Origin: Opisthocomus hoazin
Lineage: Eukaryota; Chordata; Aves; Opisthocomiformes; Opisthocomidae
DNA: 64,000 nucleotides
Direction of reading: 5' to 3'
Assembly (NCBI RefSeq): GCF_030867145.1
Contig: NC_134439.1
Span: forward strand, 6,733,379 to 6,797,378
A program made the translations under genes and the position numbers. Positions 33,614 through 57,031 of the stretch are shown here, piece after piece. Below the pieces are notes generated by a model that ran no database searches, was not told the origin of the DNA, and worked only from the letters and a program-made list of their open reading frames with translations. The stretch's first letter is position 1. Every line of letters starts with the position of its first letter.

Positions 33614-36600
33614 ATGGCGGGTGCTGCCGCCCTGCTCCGGGCCCTGGGGCTCCTCGGGGGGCTGCGCTGGACCCCCGCCCTGCGGCTCCTCCAGGACCCC
33701 CCCGCCGTCTACGAGGGACCCCCCGGCAGCTATTTCGGCTTCGCCCTGGATTTTCACACCACCGAGGGCGGGTAGGGAGACACCGGGGGGGGCTGGGGCA
33801 GGGCTCGGCACCCATGTGTGCCCCCCCCCAACACCCCCTGCGCCCACCCCAGGCCCAGCGTGGCGGTGGGCGCACCCCGCGCCAACACCTCCCAGCCCGG
33901 CGTGACCCAGCCCGGCGCCGTCTTCCTCTGCTCCTGGCCCCCCGGCGAGACCCCCTGCCACCCCCTCCCCATCGACGCCGCGGGTGCGTGGGGGCCGTGG
34001 GGCGATGGGTGGGCGCGGCGGGGAGCACCCACCGGCACAGTCCCCCTCTCCCATGTCCACAGGGGACGAGACGGAGACACGCGGCACCCTGAGGTTCCAC
34101 ACCTACAAATCTCACCAGTGGCTCGGGGCGTCCGTCACCAGCTGGGACGGCAAACTGGTGGTGGGTGCAGCGGCGGGTGGGTGGGCACCCTCGGGCGGCG
34201 GGCACCCACCCGGTCCCCGTCCCCGTCCCCAGGCCTGCGCCCCGCTGCAGCACTGGAACGCCGTGGACCGGCAGCACGAGGCTTTCCGCACCCCGACGGG
34301 CGCCTGCTTCGTGGGTGACGCCGCGCTGCGCCGCGTCGCGTGGTTCTCGCCGTGCCGCAGCCAGCTCATGGCCAGCACCTACCGCGACAGCCACTACGGT
34401 GAGGGCGGGCGGTGGGCTGGCGGGTGCCCCCCACTCTTGGCCGCTCTGACCCTGCCCTGCGCCCGCAGCCTATGACATGCGCTACTGCGAGATCGGCTTC
34501 AGCGCGGCCGTCGCCCCGGTGAGAGGGGGGGGCTCGGGGTGCTCGGGGGGGGGCCCGGGGGTGCCCACGGGGATGCAGAGGGTGTAGCTGGGATGGTACC
34601 TGGGTGTGGGTGTCGGGCTGGGGGTGCCAGCGGTGGGGATGCTGGAATGGGGATGCCAGGGCGGGCGGTGCTGGGTTGGAAGATGCTTGGGTGGGGGAGA
34701 ACTGGGTGGTGGATGCTTGGGTGGGGGATGCTGGGGTGGAGGATACTGGGTGGGAGATGCTGGGGTGGGGGATAACTGGGTGGCAGATGCTGGGGTGGGG
34801 GATACTGGGTGGGAGATGCTGGGGTGGGGGATAACTGGGTGGCAGATGCTGGGGTGGGGGATACTGGGTGGGAGATGCTGGGGTGGGGGATAACTGGGTG
34901 GCAGATGCTGGGGTGGGGGATACTGGGTGGGAGATGCTGGGGTGGGGGATAACTGGGTGGCAGATGCTGGGGTGGGGGATACTGGGTGGGAGATGCTGGG
35001 GTGGGGGATAACTGGGTGGGAGATGCTGGGGTGGGGGATACTGGGTGGGAGATGCTGGGGTGGGGGATAACTGGGTGGGAGATGCTGGGGTGGCGATGCC
35101 AGGGTAGGAGATGCCAGAGAGAGGGATGCTGAGGTGGGGGATGCTTAGGTGGGGGAGAACTGAGAGATGCTTGGGTGGGGGATACTGGGTGGGAGATGCT
35201 TGGGTGGGAGATGCTGGGTGGGGGATGCCAGGGTGGGAGATGCTTGGGTGGGAGATGCTGGGATGGAGATGCCAGGGTGGGAAATGCCAGGGAGGAGGAT
35301 GCTTGGATAGGGGATGCTTGGGGGGGGATAACTGGGTGGGAGATTTTTGGGTGGGAGATGTTTGTGTGGGGATGCCAGGGTGGGAAATGCCAGGGAGGGG
35401 GATGCTTGGGTGGGGGGAGATGCTCGAGTGGGGGGTGCTTGGGTGGGGGGTGCTTGGGTGGGGTGGGAGATGCCAGGGAGGGGGATGCTGAGGTGGGGGA
35501 TAACTGGGTGGGAGATGCCAGGGAGGGGGATGCTGAGGTGGGGGATAACTGGGTGGGAGCTGCCAGGGAGGGGGATGCTGAGGTGGGGATGCCAGGAGGG
35601 GGTCCCCCAGGGTGGACGCTGACGCCAGCTCACCCGGCAGGACGGCACGCTGGTGCTGGGTGCCCCCGGCGGGTACTACTTCATGGGTGAGTGCTGCCGC
35701 CGGGCACTGCCGCCCGGGCCGGCTGGTCCCGGGACACCGACCTCTGGGTGGGCACGGCAGGAGGAGGGCACCCAGGATGGGGCACCCCTGGACGTGCCAC
35801 CCTCAGCGGCACGGGCAGCCCGAGGTGGGTGCCAGCGGGTGCCCTGTCAGCGCTGACGCCCGCCCCGCTGTCCCCCAGGGCTCCTGTACGTGGTGGAGGT
35901 GGATGCCATCCTCACCCGCTTCCATGGCACGTCCCTGCTGTGGCCGGGGCGCCCGGGGCGTCCCACGGAGGAGCAGATGTCCACGGACTACGACGATGGG
36001 TACCGGGGTGAGCGGTGGGCGTGGGGCAGCCCGGCCCCGTAGCCGGCTCGTGCCAGGGCACGGCGGGCGTCACCGGTGCCCGTCTCCCTGCAGGGTACTC
36101 GGTGGCCGTGGGCGAGTTCGATGGCGATCCCGAAACCAAAGGTAGGGCCAGGCGGGCGTGGGGGCCCGGGCACCCCTGAGTTCTGGGGTGCCCCCCCCTC
36201 CCAAGGGCTCTTTGACACGGGTTGTGCCAGCTCAGGAGTCCTATCCATCCCTGTGCCCCCACGCCCACCCCCGTGCCCCCATGCCCACCCCCGTGCCCCC
36301 ATGCCCACCCCAGCACCAGAGGTATCCCCATGCCCCGATGCCCATCCTCATGCCCCCATGCCCACCCCAATGCCAGGGGTATCCCCGTGCCCCCATGCCC
36401 ACCCCAGTACCAGGCTTATCCCTGTGCTCCCATGCCCATCCCCGTGTCCCCATGCCCATCCCTGTGCCCCCATGCCCACCCCAGTGCTGGGGGTATCCCT
36501 GTGCCCCCATGCCCATCCCCGTGCCCCCATGCCCACCCCAGTGCTGGGGGTATCCCTGTGCCCCCATGCCCATCCCCGTGCCCCCATGCCCATCCCTGTG

Positions 36601-39600
36601 CCCCATGCCCACCCCAGCACCAGGTTTATCCCCGTGCCCCCATGCCCACCCCAGTGCCAGGGGTATCCCTGTGCCCCCATGCCCATCCCCGTGCCCCCAT
36701 GCCCACCCCGACGCCACGGCGGGGTCACTCAGGGCTCTCGCCCCCCACAGAGTACGTGGTGGGGGTCCCCAACAAGAGCAACACGAGGGGTGAGGTGAGT
36801 GGTGCCGCTGCCCGGCTGGGAGGGGGTGCCCGGCGGTGGGGACACCGCTGCGGCCGGGCACCCCGGGGTGGCACCGCGGGGCCGGGGCCTGAGGCTGCTC
36901 TGGGCAGGTGGAGATCTTCAGCGTGAGGAGGACCCTGCTCCGGCTGCGGGGCATCGCCAGCGAGCAGGTGCCCCCCGCACCCCCCGGCACCCCCCCCGGC
37001 ACCCCCACTGCCCCCCTGACCCCACCGCCCCCTTCCCACACCCCACGGCTCCCCGCTGCCACCCTGCCCATCGCCCCGTCACCCCCCACTCCCGGCTGTC
37101 CCCCCAGCGCTCCCCAGCCCCCCTGCACCCCCACCCCATGGCTCCCCAGTACCCGCCGCATCCCCCCCACCCCGGTGCCACCCCCCCACCCTGCCCCTTC
37201 CCAGGTGGCATCGTACTTCGGGCACACGGTGGCAGTGGCCGACGTCAACGGGGACGGGTGAGAGCCGGGACTGTGTGTGTCCCCCCCACCCCGGGGCCAC
37301 CCTAGGGTGCTGCCCCCCGCCTGGCGCACCCCTGGGACCCGGGGACGCTGACCCCCGCGCCGGGCGCAGGCGGGACGACGTGCTGGTGGGTGCCCCCCTC
37401 TACATGGCCCGGCGCGGCGAGGTGGGACGCCTCTACCTCTACCTGGGCGGGGGGCAGCGGCCCCTCACCCGGCCCCCCCAGACCCTGACGGGCACCCACC
37501 CCTACGGCCGCTTCGCCGCCGCCATCGCCAGCCTCGGGGACCTGGACAAGGACGGCTACGGGGGTAACACCGGCCTGGCGTGGGGTGGGGGGCAGGGGGC
37601 TGTGCCAGGGGACCGCCACCCTCCGGTGCCCACCTCAACCCTTGGGGAAACTGAGGCAGGGGCAGCCGGGCGGGTGGCGGTGCCGGGGTGGGGAGCCCGG
37701 TGGGTTCTCACGTCCCCTCGGTCCCCAGACGTGGCGGTGGGTGCCCCGCTGGGTGGGGACGGTGGCAGCGGGCAGGTCCTCATCTTCCGCGGGCAGAGCG
37801 AGGGGTTGACGCCGGTGCCCACCCAGCGCCTCGACAGCCCCTTCCCCGGCCCGGCCGCCTTCGGCTTCGCCCTGCGCGGTGCCACTGACCTGGACGGCAA
37901 CGGCTACCCGGGTAGGGCCCTGTCACCCGGCCACCGCCGTGCCACCGCCGTGCCACCCCGCTGCCACCACCCCGTCACCCACCCCCTGCTTGTCCCCGCA
38001 GATCTGCTGGTGGGGGCTTACGGGGCGGCCAAGGTGGCCGTGTACCGGTGAGTGCCCGTCCCGCGGTGGCACAGCCCGGGGGGTCCCTACTGCTGTCCCC
38101 TGTCCCCTCAGCTCTGTCCCCTCTCCCAGGGGACAGCCCGTGGTGGTGGCCCGGGCCCAGCTGAGCGTCCCCGACGGGCTGCACCCCGAGGTCCTGGACT
38201 GCGTCCTGCCCGAATCCGGCACCCGCGTCAGCTGGTGAGCCCCGGGGTGGGGACACCGCGGTGGGGACACCACTGCGGGGACACCGCCGGCGTGGGGACA
38301 GCGCCCGGGGACAGCGACAGGTCCCTGAGCACCCCCGGGTGCTGTCCCCCTCGCAGCTTCCCCGTGGTGCTGTGCGTCAGCGTGACGGGCCAGCACATCC
38401 CCCCCAGCATCCGTGAGTGCCAGCGGCACCGGGGAGGGGGACAAGTGGCACTGCTGGGGTGTCACCAGGGTGTCACCCCGTGTCCCCCCGCCCGCTGTGC
38501 CCCCAGAGCTGGACGCCGAGCTGCAGCTGGACCGGCTGAAGCCGCGGCTGTCGCGGAGGGTCCTGCTGCTGCGGGGCCACCAGCCGTCCTGGCGCGGGGC
38601 GCTGGCGCTGGCCCCGGGGTCACCCCCCCTCTGCCACAACCTCACCGCCTACCTGCGGGTATGGGGGGGACGGGGGGACGGGGGGTCCCCGGCCCCGGGA
38701 GGGGGGGGACAGGCCTGGGGACAGTGACATCACCAGCCAGGGTGGGGACAGGGATGGGGACAGTGACATCGGTGGCCAGGATGGGGACAGGGATGGGGAC
38801 AGTGGGATCCCCAGTCCCAGGAGGGTGGGGGACAGGGTCAGGGACAATGGCATTGCTGTCTGGGATGGGGACAGGGATGGGGACAGCGGCATCTCCAGCT
38901 GGGATGGGGACAAGGATGGAGACAGGTGTCCCTGGCCGGGATGGGGACAGGGATGGGGACGATGTCGTCCTCAGCCCCAGGAGGGTGGGGGAACAGGGAT
39001 GGGGACAGTGGCATCGCTGGCCGGGATGGGGACAGGGGTGGGGACAGGGATGGGGACAGCGGGGTGCGGGGTGCTCAGCGGGGTGCTCTGCCCGCGGGTG
39101 TCCCCAGGACGAGTCGGACTTCAGGGACAAGCTGAGCCCGGTGGCCCTGAGCCTGGGCCTGGCGCTGCCCGGGGGGGCCGCGGGGCTGGTGCTCTACGGG
39201 GACACCCTGGTGCAGGCGCAGGTACGGGGGGACGCGGCCGCGCTGGGGACACCGCCGAGGCCACCCGGGCTGGGCACGTCCCCACGGCTGGGCAGGGGCT
39301 CGCGGGGGCACCCCCAGCTCGGGGCACCTGCTGCCACCCCCGTCCCCTGTCCCCAGTGTCCCCAACCCCTCCCTGGCTCCTGCCCTCCCCGCTGTCCCCG
39401 GGATGTCCCCCCCGTACCCTCCGCTGTCCCTGCTCCCTCCTCGGGTGGGGCCTCCAGTGCCCCCCACCATCCCCAGTCACCCCCCTGAGATGTCCCTTCT
39501 GTACCCTCCACTGTCCCCAGTCCCTCCCTGGGTTGTCACCCCAGTACCCCCCACCGTCCCCAGTCAGTCCCCTAGGACATCCCCCCAGTACTCCCCACTG

Positions 39601-42556
39601 TCCCCAGTCACTCCCTGGGATGTCCCCTCTGTACCCCTCTCTGTCCCCAGTCACCCTCCAGGACATTCCCCCAGTATTCTCCGCTGTCCCCTGTCCCTCC
39701 CTGGGATGTCCCCCCAGTACCCCCCACCATCCCCAGTCACCCCCCTGGGATGTCCCTTCTGTACCCTCCACTGTCCCCAGTCCCTCCCTGGGATGTCCCC
39801 CCAGTACTCCCCACTGTCCCCAGTCCCTCCCTGGGATGTCCCCTCTGTGCCCCCCACTGTCCCCAGCATCCCTCAGGATGTCCCCTCTGTCCCCAATCCC
39901 TCCCCAGGATGTCCCCCCAGTACCCCCAGCTGTCCCCACCGTCCCCCTGTCCCCCCCTTGTCCCCCCCCAGACCCACATCGTACTGGAGGACTGCGGCGA
40001 GGACAACCTCTGCGTCCCCGACCTGCGCCTGGCCGCCGACACGTGAGCGCTGGGCTGGGCGCGGGTGGGCGCCCGGCGTCGCCCCGGGGTGCCAGCCCTG
40101 TCCCCGTGTCCCCGCGTCCCCAGGCCCAGCCGGCGGCTGCTGGTGGGCGCCGAGGCCGCCCTGTCCCTGCGCGCCCGCGCCAGCAACGCGGGCGAAGGCG
40201 CCTTCGAGGCCGAGCTCTGGGTGCAGCTGCCCCCCGGCACCCACTACCAGGCCGCCCGCAGCAGCGTCCCGGTGGGTGCCCGGCTCGGGGGAGGGGGGGG
40301 GCGACGGGGGGTCCGGGAGGTGTCACCGCAGGAGTCCCCATCCCGCAGGGACAGGAGAAGCCGAGCTGCAACCCCAGGAAGGAGAACGGGAGCCGCGGGG
40401 TGCTCTGCGAGCTGGGGAACCCCATGAAAGCGGGTGCCCAGGTGAGGGGGGGGGTTCCCCCCCGGGTGTGGTCCCCCCCTGAGCCCATCACCCTGGTGTC
40501 GGGGCTGGGGGGTGGTGGTGGGTGACCCCCCCCTCCCGCTGCCCCCCAGATCGCCGTGGACCTGGAGCTGAGCGTGTCCGGGCTGGAGGACGCAGGCGAC
40601 GCCGTCACCTTCCAGCTCCAGCTGCGGAGGTGACACCGTGCCACCCCCCCGGCCCCCCACCCACCTGGGGCTCGGTGGCCCCGACGCGTCCCCAAAACTC
40701 ACCGCGTCGCGTCCCCGCAGCAAGAACAGCCCCCGCCCCGCCAACGCGTCCGTGACGGTGCCCGTGGAGGTGCAGGCGGTGATGGAGCTGCGAGGGTGAG
40801 CGGCTGGGGGTCACTGGGGACCGGGGGGGGGGGGGGGGACACGGGGGGACACTGACCCCCCCTCTGCTGCCAGCACCTCCCTGCCCGCCGCCACGGTGCT
40901 GCCCGCGAGCTGGCGCGGGGCGGAGGGCAGCCGGCGGCTGGAGGACCACGGCGTCAAGGTGGAGCACGTCTACCAGGTAGGGAGCTGCACCCATGGGTGC
41001 TCGGGGTGGGGGGGGTCCGTCCCCGCCGACCCCTCCCCGGCGTCACCGCTGCGCCCTCCCGCAGCTCCACAACAAGGGTCCCGGCACCGTCAGCGGGGTC
41101 ACCCTGCGCCTCGCCGTCCCCCACCGGCTGGGCGGCCGCATCCTGCTCTACCTGCTGGAGCTGGGCACCGAGGGGGGCACGGCCTGCGCCCCCCCGCCCG
41201 CCCTCAACCCCCAGCAGGTAGGGTGCTGCCCGCGGACCACCGGGCGATGGGTGGGTGCCAAGGCGGTGCCCCCCCCACACCTCCATCTCCTCCCAGCTGG
41301 AGATCCCCCGGCCCACGGGCGCAGCCCCCCGAAACGGCACCCACCGCCGGGAGCGCCGGGCGGCGGAGGACCCCCCGGGAGCCGGGCTGGAGGACCCCAT
41401 CCCCGTGGTGAGCGGGGGGGTCCCGCAGCCCCCGACGGGTGCGGGTTGGGGTGGGGAGGGGGGGTTTTCCCCCCAGGGTTGGGGGTCGGGGTGACGCCCG
41501 CCGTGTCGCGCAGGACTGCGGCAGCGCCGCGTGCGTGGCCATCGCCTGCCGCGTGCCCAGCCTGGCCAAGGACCAGCGGGCGCTGGTGAGCGTCCGCGCC
41601 CTGCTCTGGATGGAGACCCTGCAGCAGGTACCCGCCCCGGGGGGCCACCGCGTCCCCGGGGGGTCCCCACCGTGTCCCCCCCCGCCCAGCGGGACCTGGG
41701 GACCCGTGGAGAGGAGCCGCGGGGACGCTGGGTGCGGGGTCACGGGCGCCGTGTTGGCTGCCAGCACCCCGGACGCCGCGTCGCCACGCGTCCCTCTGCG
41801 TCCCCACGTGTCCCCATGTCTGTCCCCACGTGTCCCCACGTCCGTCCCCAGGAGGAACACCTCCTCAAGCAGTTCCTCATCCAGTCCCGAGCCTGGTTCA
41901 ACACCTCGGCCATGCCCTACCGCCTCCGGCCCCGCGTCCTGCCCGCCGGCGAGGCCACGGTAGGGCGGCCGCGGGCGGCGGGGACGCGGGGACAGGTCGT
42001 GGCGTGGCGGTGTCACCCACCTGTCCCTCCGCAGGCCGTCACCCAGGTGATGCGCGCCAGCCCCGGGGGCGAGGGGGCCGTGCCGGTGTGGTGGGTGGTG
42101 GTGGGGGTCCTCGCCGGGCTCCTGCTCCTCACCCTCCTCATCCTCCTCCTGTGGAAGGTGAGTGGGCGGGGCCGGGGAGGCTGCGGGTGCCGGTGACACC
42201 GGTGACACCCCGCCGTGGGGCTGGGACTTTGGTGGCACTGGAGGCACCCATGAAGTGGGGGACCCAGCCCTGGGGGGTGGGGGGCAGCACCTGGAGTGAT
42301 GCTGTGGGGTCCCGTGGGGTGATGCTGTGGGTCCCGTGGGGCGATGCCGTGGGGTCCCGTGGGGCGATGCTGTGGGGTCCCTGGGGACTGACGCTGTGGG
42401 GTCCCATGGGGTGATGCCGTGGGGTCCCCGGGGTGGGCTGTCACCCCGTCCCCCTTCCAGATGGGTTTCTTCAAGCGGACGCGGCCGCCCAGCCCGGAGG
42501 ACGGGCAGGAGCCGGTGCCAGGCCAGGCCCCGGAGACGGGGGGTGCCCAGGGCTAG
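33614..42556 (+). CDS. ITGA2B: ITGA2B, integrin alpha-IIb (CD41), complete
   Basis: This is the alpha subunit of the platelet/thrombocyte fibrinogen receptor, which pairs with integrin beta-3. Thirty coding exons: 33614-33771, 33853-33983, 34063-34160, 34233-34398, 34469-34518, 35641-35686, 35879-36007, 36094-36141, 36751-36794, 36908-36967, 37205-37257, 37370-37563, 37729-37911, 38002-38047, 38130-38234, 38357-38412, 38507-38658, 39108-39221, 39972-40042, 40124-40271, 40349-40441, 40550-40629, 40721-40795, 40874-40976, 41065-41217, 41297-41407, 41514-41627, 41852-41959, 42035-42157, 42461-42556. They sum to 3108 bases, 1035 codons plus TAG, against 1039 in human, with no frame break. Parts: signal peptide, seven-bladed beta-propeller with Ca-binding loops, thigh and calf domains, dibasic cleavage site RRERR, one membrane helix and a GFFKR tail. 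The N-terminal ATG sits in GCGATGG and is followed by a leucine-rich leader. Confidence 0.95.
34600..35620. repeat. 59-bp minisatellite in ITGA2B intron 5
   Basis: A tandem array built from alternating 29- and 30-base halves ending in GGGATACTGGGTGGGA and GGGATAACTGGGTGGCA. It is near-perfect with a 59-base period from about 34740 to 35090 and degenerate on both sides. It fills almost the whole intron between 34518 and 35641. Confidence 0.92.
36230..36720. repeat. C-rich minisatellite in ITGA2B intron 8
   Basis: About 490 bases of a roughly 19-base unit resembling CATGCCCATCCCCGTGCCC, with a 57-base higher order in the middle. It occupies the intron between exons at 36141 and 36751. Confidence 0.9.
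38690..39070. repeat. G-rich minisatellite in ITGA2B intron 17
   Basis: Repeats of GATGGGGACAG with variable spacers (GGATGGGGACAGTGGCATC) fill the intron between exons at 38658 and 39108. Confidence 0.88.
39345..39965. repeat. about 42-bp minisatellite in ITGA2B intron 18
   Basis: A C-rich array with a recurring CTGGGATGTCCCCCCAGTAC phrase about every 42 bases. It fills the intron and ends just before the acceptor at 39971. Confidence 0.88.
41297..42556 (+). other. ITGA2B: ITGA2B cleavage site, membrane helix and cytoplasmic tail (exons 26-30)
   Basis: Exon 26 has an N-glycosylation sequon (NGT, about residue 865) followed by RRERR at about 869-873. This is the furin-type site that separates heavy and light chains. 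Exon 29 ends with the hydrophobic helix from [12 protein letters not shown] to LLLWK (about 982-1004). Exon 30 starts MGFFKR, the membrane-proximal clasp motif that binds the beta tail. The rest of the tail ([16 protein letters not shown] to GGAQG) is about 12 residues longer than human and lacks the human acidic LEEDDEEGE end. Confidence 0.88.
42285..42440. repeat. 23-bp minisatellite in last ITGA2B intron
   Basis: About six copies of a unit like GTGGGGTCCCGTGGGGTGATG lie just upstream of the final exon. Confidence 0.85.
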
Positions 42557-42815
42557 CGGGGTGCCCTGGGGCCCCCCTGCGCCCCCACCCCACAGTGTGT
42601 CCCCCAGCCCAGCCCCCGTGTCCCCACACCCCTGGGTGCCGGAAGGGCCCAGCACCCCCGTCCCAAGCCCCATCACACCCCTGGGTGTCGGGGGGTCCCA
42701 GCACCCCTGTCCCAAACCCCTGTCCCAGCCCCCTGTCACCACACCCCTGGGTGTCGGGGGGACCCAGAACCCCACCGCTGCCCCTGGACAATAAATCTCT
42801 GCCTGGCACCATGGT
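42557..42815 (+). other. ITGA2B: ITGA2B 3' untranslated region with poly(A) signal
   Basis: A short C-rich 3'UTR with a repeated 'CACACCCCTGGGTGTCGGGG'-like phrase follows the TAG. AATAAA lies at 42790-42795 (GGACAATAAATCTCTG), so cleavage is expected near 42815. Confidence 0.85.
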
Positions 42816-44151
42816 GGTCCCCATGCGGTGACATGGGGGTGCCCCCACCCAGGACCTTGCGCCACGGGGGGGGCTCTGGGAGGGGACAGGACAGACACGG
42901 GGGTGAATAGGGACAGGGGGTGCCTTTTGGGGACCCCCGTGTGCCTTCTGGGGTGCCCCAGGGGCCCGTGTGCCTCTGCGCAGGCTCTGGCGGGTGGGTG
43001 CTGGGGGGGCAGAAAGTGGGGGTCGGGGGGGGGGCTGGTACTGGGTGGGTGCCAGGGCGGGGGGGGGAGGTGGTGGCGGTGCTGGGGGTCGGTATCAGGG
43101 TGGTTGGTGCCGGGGGGGTGCAGAGCTGGGGTGGTACTGGGTGGTACTGGGGTGTCAGATCCGCCCGGGGTGCTGGGGGGGGGGATGGGGCATCAGGGCT
43201 GGGGGGCTGCTGGGGTACCCCGGGGGGGTGGTGCCAGGGTGGCGGTGCCAGTATGGTGGGATGGGTGCTGGTACGGGGAGCCGGGGCCAGTCCCAATGCT
43301 GGGGGCTTGGTGGTGATACTGGGTGTCGGTGCCGGGTACTGGCGCCAGTGCTGGGAGGCTGGTGTGCTACTGGGGGCCGGTACTGGGACCAGTGCCAGGA
43401 TGCTGGTGTGGTACTGGGAGTGAGTCCTGGGATGCCGGTACCGGTAGCGGGGGTCAGTGCCGGGACGCTGGTGCGGTACCAGGGCTGATGGCAGTCCCGG
43501 TGCTGGTCCTGGTGTCAGTCCCGGGGGGCCGGTGCGGGGCCGGGGCCTGGTCCCGGTGGTCCGGGATGATGCCGGGGTCAATCCCAGGTCCGGTGTGGTG
43601 CCGGGGCCCAGTGCCGGGGGGCCCAGGTGGTCCCAGGGTCAACCCCGGGGGACCGTTGCGGTGCGGGGGTGGGAGCCGGGGGCCCGGGTCGGTGCCGGTC
43701 TCAGTCCCGGGGCCTGGTACGGTGCCGGGGCCCGGTGCCGGGGTCCGGTGCGGTGCCGGGGGTAGGGGCCGGGGGCCCGGGGGCCCGGGTCGGTGCCGGT
43801 CTCAGTCCCGGGGGTCCGGGGATGGTCCCAGGGTCAGTCCCGGGGCTCGGGTCAGTGCCCGGGTCGGGGTCTAGGGGCGTGTCCAGGGGCGGGGGCCGGG
43901 CTCTGGGGGCGTGTCCGGGGGCGGTGCCGACGCCGGGGCATGTCCGGGGGCGGGGTCTGGGGGCGTGTCCGGGGGGGGTCTGGGGGCGTGTCCGTGGGCG
44001 GGGTCTGGGGGCGTGTCTGGGGGGCGTGTCCGGGGGCGTGGCCCGCGGCGCGCGCGGCCGTGCCCGGCGGCTCCGGCAGGTGGAGCCCGGCGCGCGGCGC
44101 GGCACGGCGCGGGGCGGGGCGGCCATGGCGGGGTAGCGGCGCGGAGCGACC
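42816..44151. other. ITGA2B-FAM171A2 intergenic region, FAM171A2 promoter side
   Basis: GC-rich, low-complexity DNA with irregular repeats of GGTGCCGGGGCC type from about 43.0 to 43.9 kb and long G runs. Near 43.9-44.15 kb it becomes CpG-dense, with an Sp1-type GGGGCGGGGC at 44111-44120. No TATA box and no exon were seen, so the FAM171A2 start site probably lies in the last 200 bases. Confidence 0.55.
44125..44136 (+). promoter_or_regulatory. FAM171A2: three-codon uORF in FAM171A2 leader
   Basis: ATG GCG GGG TAG encodes Met-Ala-Gly-stop in a strong start context (GGCCATGG). It ends 15 bases before the main ATG at 44152. If the mRNA begins upstream, ribosomes would meet this start first, so it may lower main-frame translation. 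The sequence is direct; the effect is inferred. Confidence 0.5.
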
Positions 44152-55310
<11,159 letters not shown>

Positions 55311-56755
55311 GTTGGGGGAAGGGGCGCTGGGTGGGGGGGGGGGGGACCCCCGGGGGGTGGGTGTGTGTGGGGGGAGTGTGGGTTGGAGTGTGGGGAGGGG
55401 TACAGTGCTACAGGCATCCTGTCCTGCCATCGTCCCAGGCCCCCACCACACCATGGTGCCACCACCACCATCCCACCCAGCCGCCATCCCATCGACCCAC
55501 CACACCATCCCAGCCCACCACCACATCATCCATCCACCATCATCCCATCCCACCATCATCCCATCCCATCCCACCACCATCCCATCCAGCTGCCATCCCA
55601 GCCCACCACACCATGGTGCCACCACCACCATCCCACCCAGCCACCAGCCCAGCCCACCACATCATCCATCCACCATCATCCCATCCCAGCACCATCCCAT
55701 CCCATCACCACCCCATCCACCCAATACCACATCCCTCCACCATCCCATCCCACTGTCGCACCATCCGACCATCATCCCATCCAGCCGCCATCCCAGCCCA
55801 CCACCACACCATGGTGCCACCACCCTCCCATCATCCCATCCCGCTGCCATCCCATCAGCCACCATCCCATCCCACCATCATCCCATCCGGCTGCCATCCC
55901 AGCCCACTGTCATCCCAACCAACCACCATCCCATCCCACCACACCATCCCATCCTGCCACCATCCTCCCATCATCCCAGCCCACCAGTATCATCCCAACC
56001 TACCACCACCCCACCATCCTGCCCCACCACTGTCATCCCCACCCACCACACTGCCGTCCTATCGTGCCACCGTCCTGTTCCATCACCACCCCATCCAGCC
56101 ACCATCTCGTCCCACCACCAATGCATCCTGCCACCAGTGTCCCATCCAGCCACCATCCCATCCCACCCCACCACTCATCCTGTCCCACCACTGTCCCCTC
56201 TCACCACTGTCCATCCCATTCCCATCCCCATCCCTGTCCCCTTCCCCATCTCCATCCCATCCCCATCCCTGTCCTCATCCTGTCCCCACCCCCAGCTGTC
56301 CCCATCCCATCCCATCCCCATCCCAACCTGTCCCCATCCCCATGTTTGTCCCCATCCCCTCCCCACTGGGCCCTGCCAGGGATGGGGGCAGGGGGACAAG
56401 CCCCAGGTCACCTCTGTTCCTCTGCCTGGGACCCCCCCCCCCCCCCCCCCCCCCGGTGCCACCATGCTCTGCTCCCTGGGGTCCTGCTGCCTTCTGTGTG
56501 TCCCCCCCTCCATGTCCCCCCCCAGCAGGATATCTCCCGTCCCCTCCCTGTCTTTTGGGGGGGGCGAGGGGGGGAGAACTGCATACCCCCCCCCTTGTTC
56601 CCCGAATCCTGAGGCTCGCCCCACTTGTGTCCCTGCAGGACAGGGGGGGCCGGCAGTACCCCCCCCCGGACCAGCGGGGCCTCCAAGCTGCCATAGGAGC
56701 CAGGGGGGACCCCCTGTCCCCCCCCCAGCCTCGTGTCCCCCCCCCGGCTTTGGAT
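55311..56755. other. region after FAM171A2: probable 3'UTR and intergenic repeats
   Basis: After the FAM171A2 TGA comes a G-rich 120 bases, then an array of CCACCATCCCATCC units from about 55437 to 56360, then C-rich unique sequence. No AATAAA is visible on the plus strand, so the FAM171A2 3' end cannot be placed. It may lie in or beyond the repeat. Confidence 0.6.
55437..56360. repeat. CCATCC-type simple repeat array
   Basis: Over 900 bases almost entirely made of CCACCATCCCATCC and variants (CATCCCAGCCCACCA). On the opposite strand this is a GGATGGGATGGTGG array. Confidence 0.93.
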
Positions 56756-56761
56756 TTTAAT
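56756..56761 (-). terminator. GRN: candidate GRN poly(A) signal (ATTAAA)
   Basis: On the minus strand ATTAAA occurs in an unusually AT-rich island (56751-56800), just past the gap in the direction of GRN transcription. It is the only poly(A)-like hexamer between the gap and the CCATCC array on that strand. With the gap in between, the assignment to GRN is an inference. Confidence 0.4.
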
Positions 56762-56831
56762 CGTGTTTCTACGCGTTTTCTACGTGGTGAGGATGAAGAG
56801 GGGCCAGCGGGGGACATTGGAGGACCCCCCA

Positions 56832-57031
56832 NNNNNNNNNNNNNNNNNNNNNNNNNNNNNNNNNNNNNNNNNNNNNNNNNNNNNNNNNNNNNNNNNNNNN
56901 NNNNNNNNNNNNNNNNNNNNNNNNNNNNNNNNNNNNNNNNNNNNNNNNNNNNNNNNNNNNNNNNNNNNNNNNNNNNNNNNNNNNNNNNNNNNNNNNNNNN
57001 NNNNNNNNNNNNNNNNNNNNNNNNNNNNNNN
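56832..57031. other. assembly gap (200 N) inside GRN
   Basis: Exactly 200 N's, a round placeholder number, so the true size is unknown. It interrupts GRN after the first half of its fourth granulin module. At least the second half of that module and the later modules should lie here. Confidence 0.98.

Larger units (their letters stand above)
33614..38047 (+). other. ITGA2B: ITGA2B signal peptide and beta-propeller exons (1-14)
   Basis: Residues about 1-25 form a leucine-rich leader. The propeller follows, with FG-GAP signatures [64 protein letters not shown] and [19 protein letters not shown]. The last three carry the DxDxDG-type calcium loops of blades 5-7, near residues 322-330, 385-393 and 446-454. 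The loop near residue 267 begins with Glu (EFDGDPETK) in place of Asp, as in the human protein. This part forms the ligand-binding headpiece with beta-3. Confidence 0.9.

Noticed and set aside
32341-34394. Minus-strand open frames of 380-440 codons around the ITGA2B promoter and first exons
   Set aside because: Pro/Gly/Arg-rich composition driven by GC content, overlapping firm sense exons.
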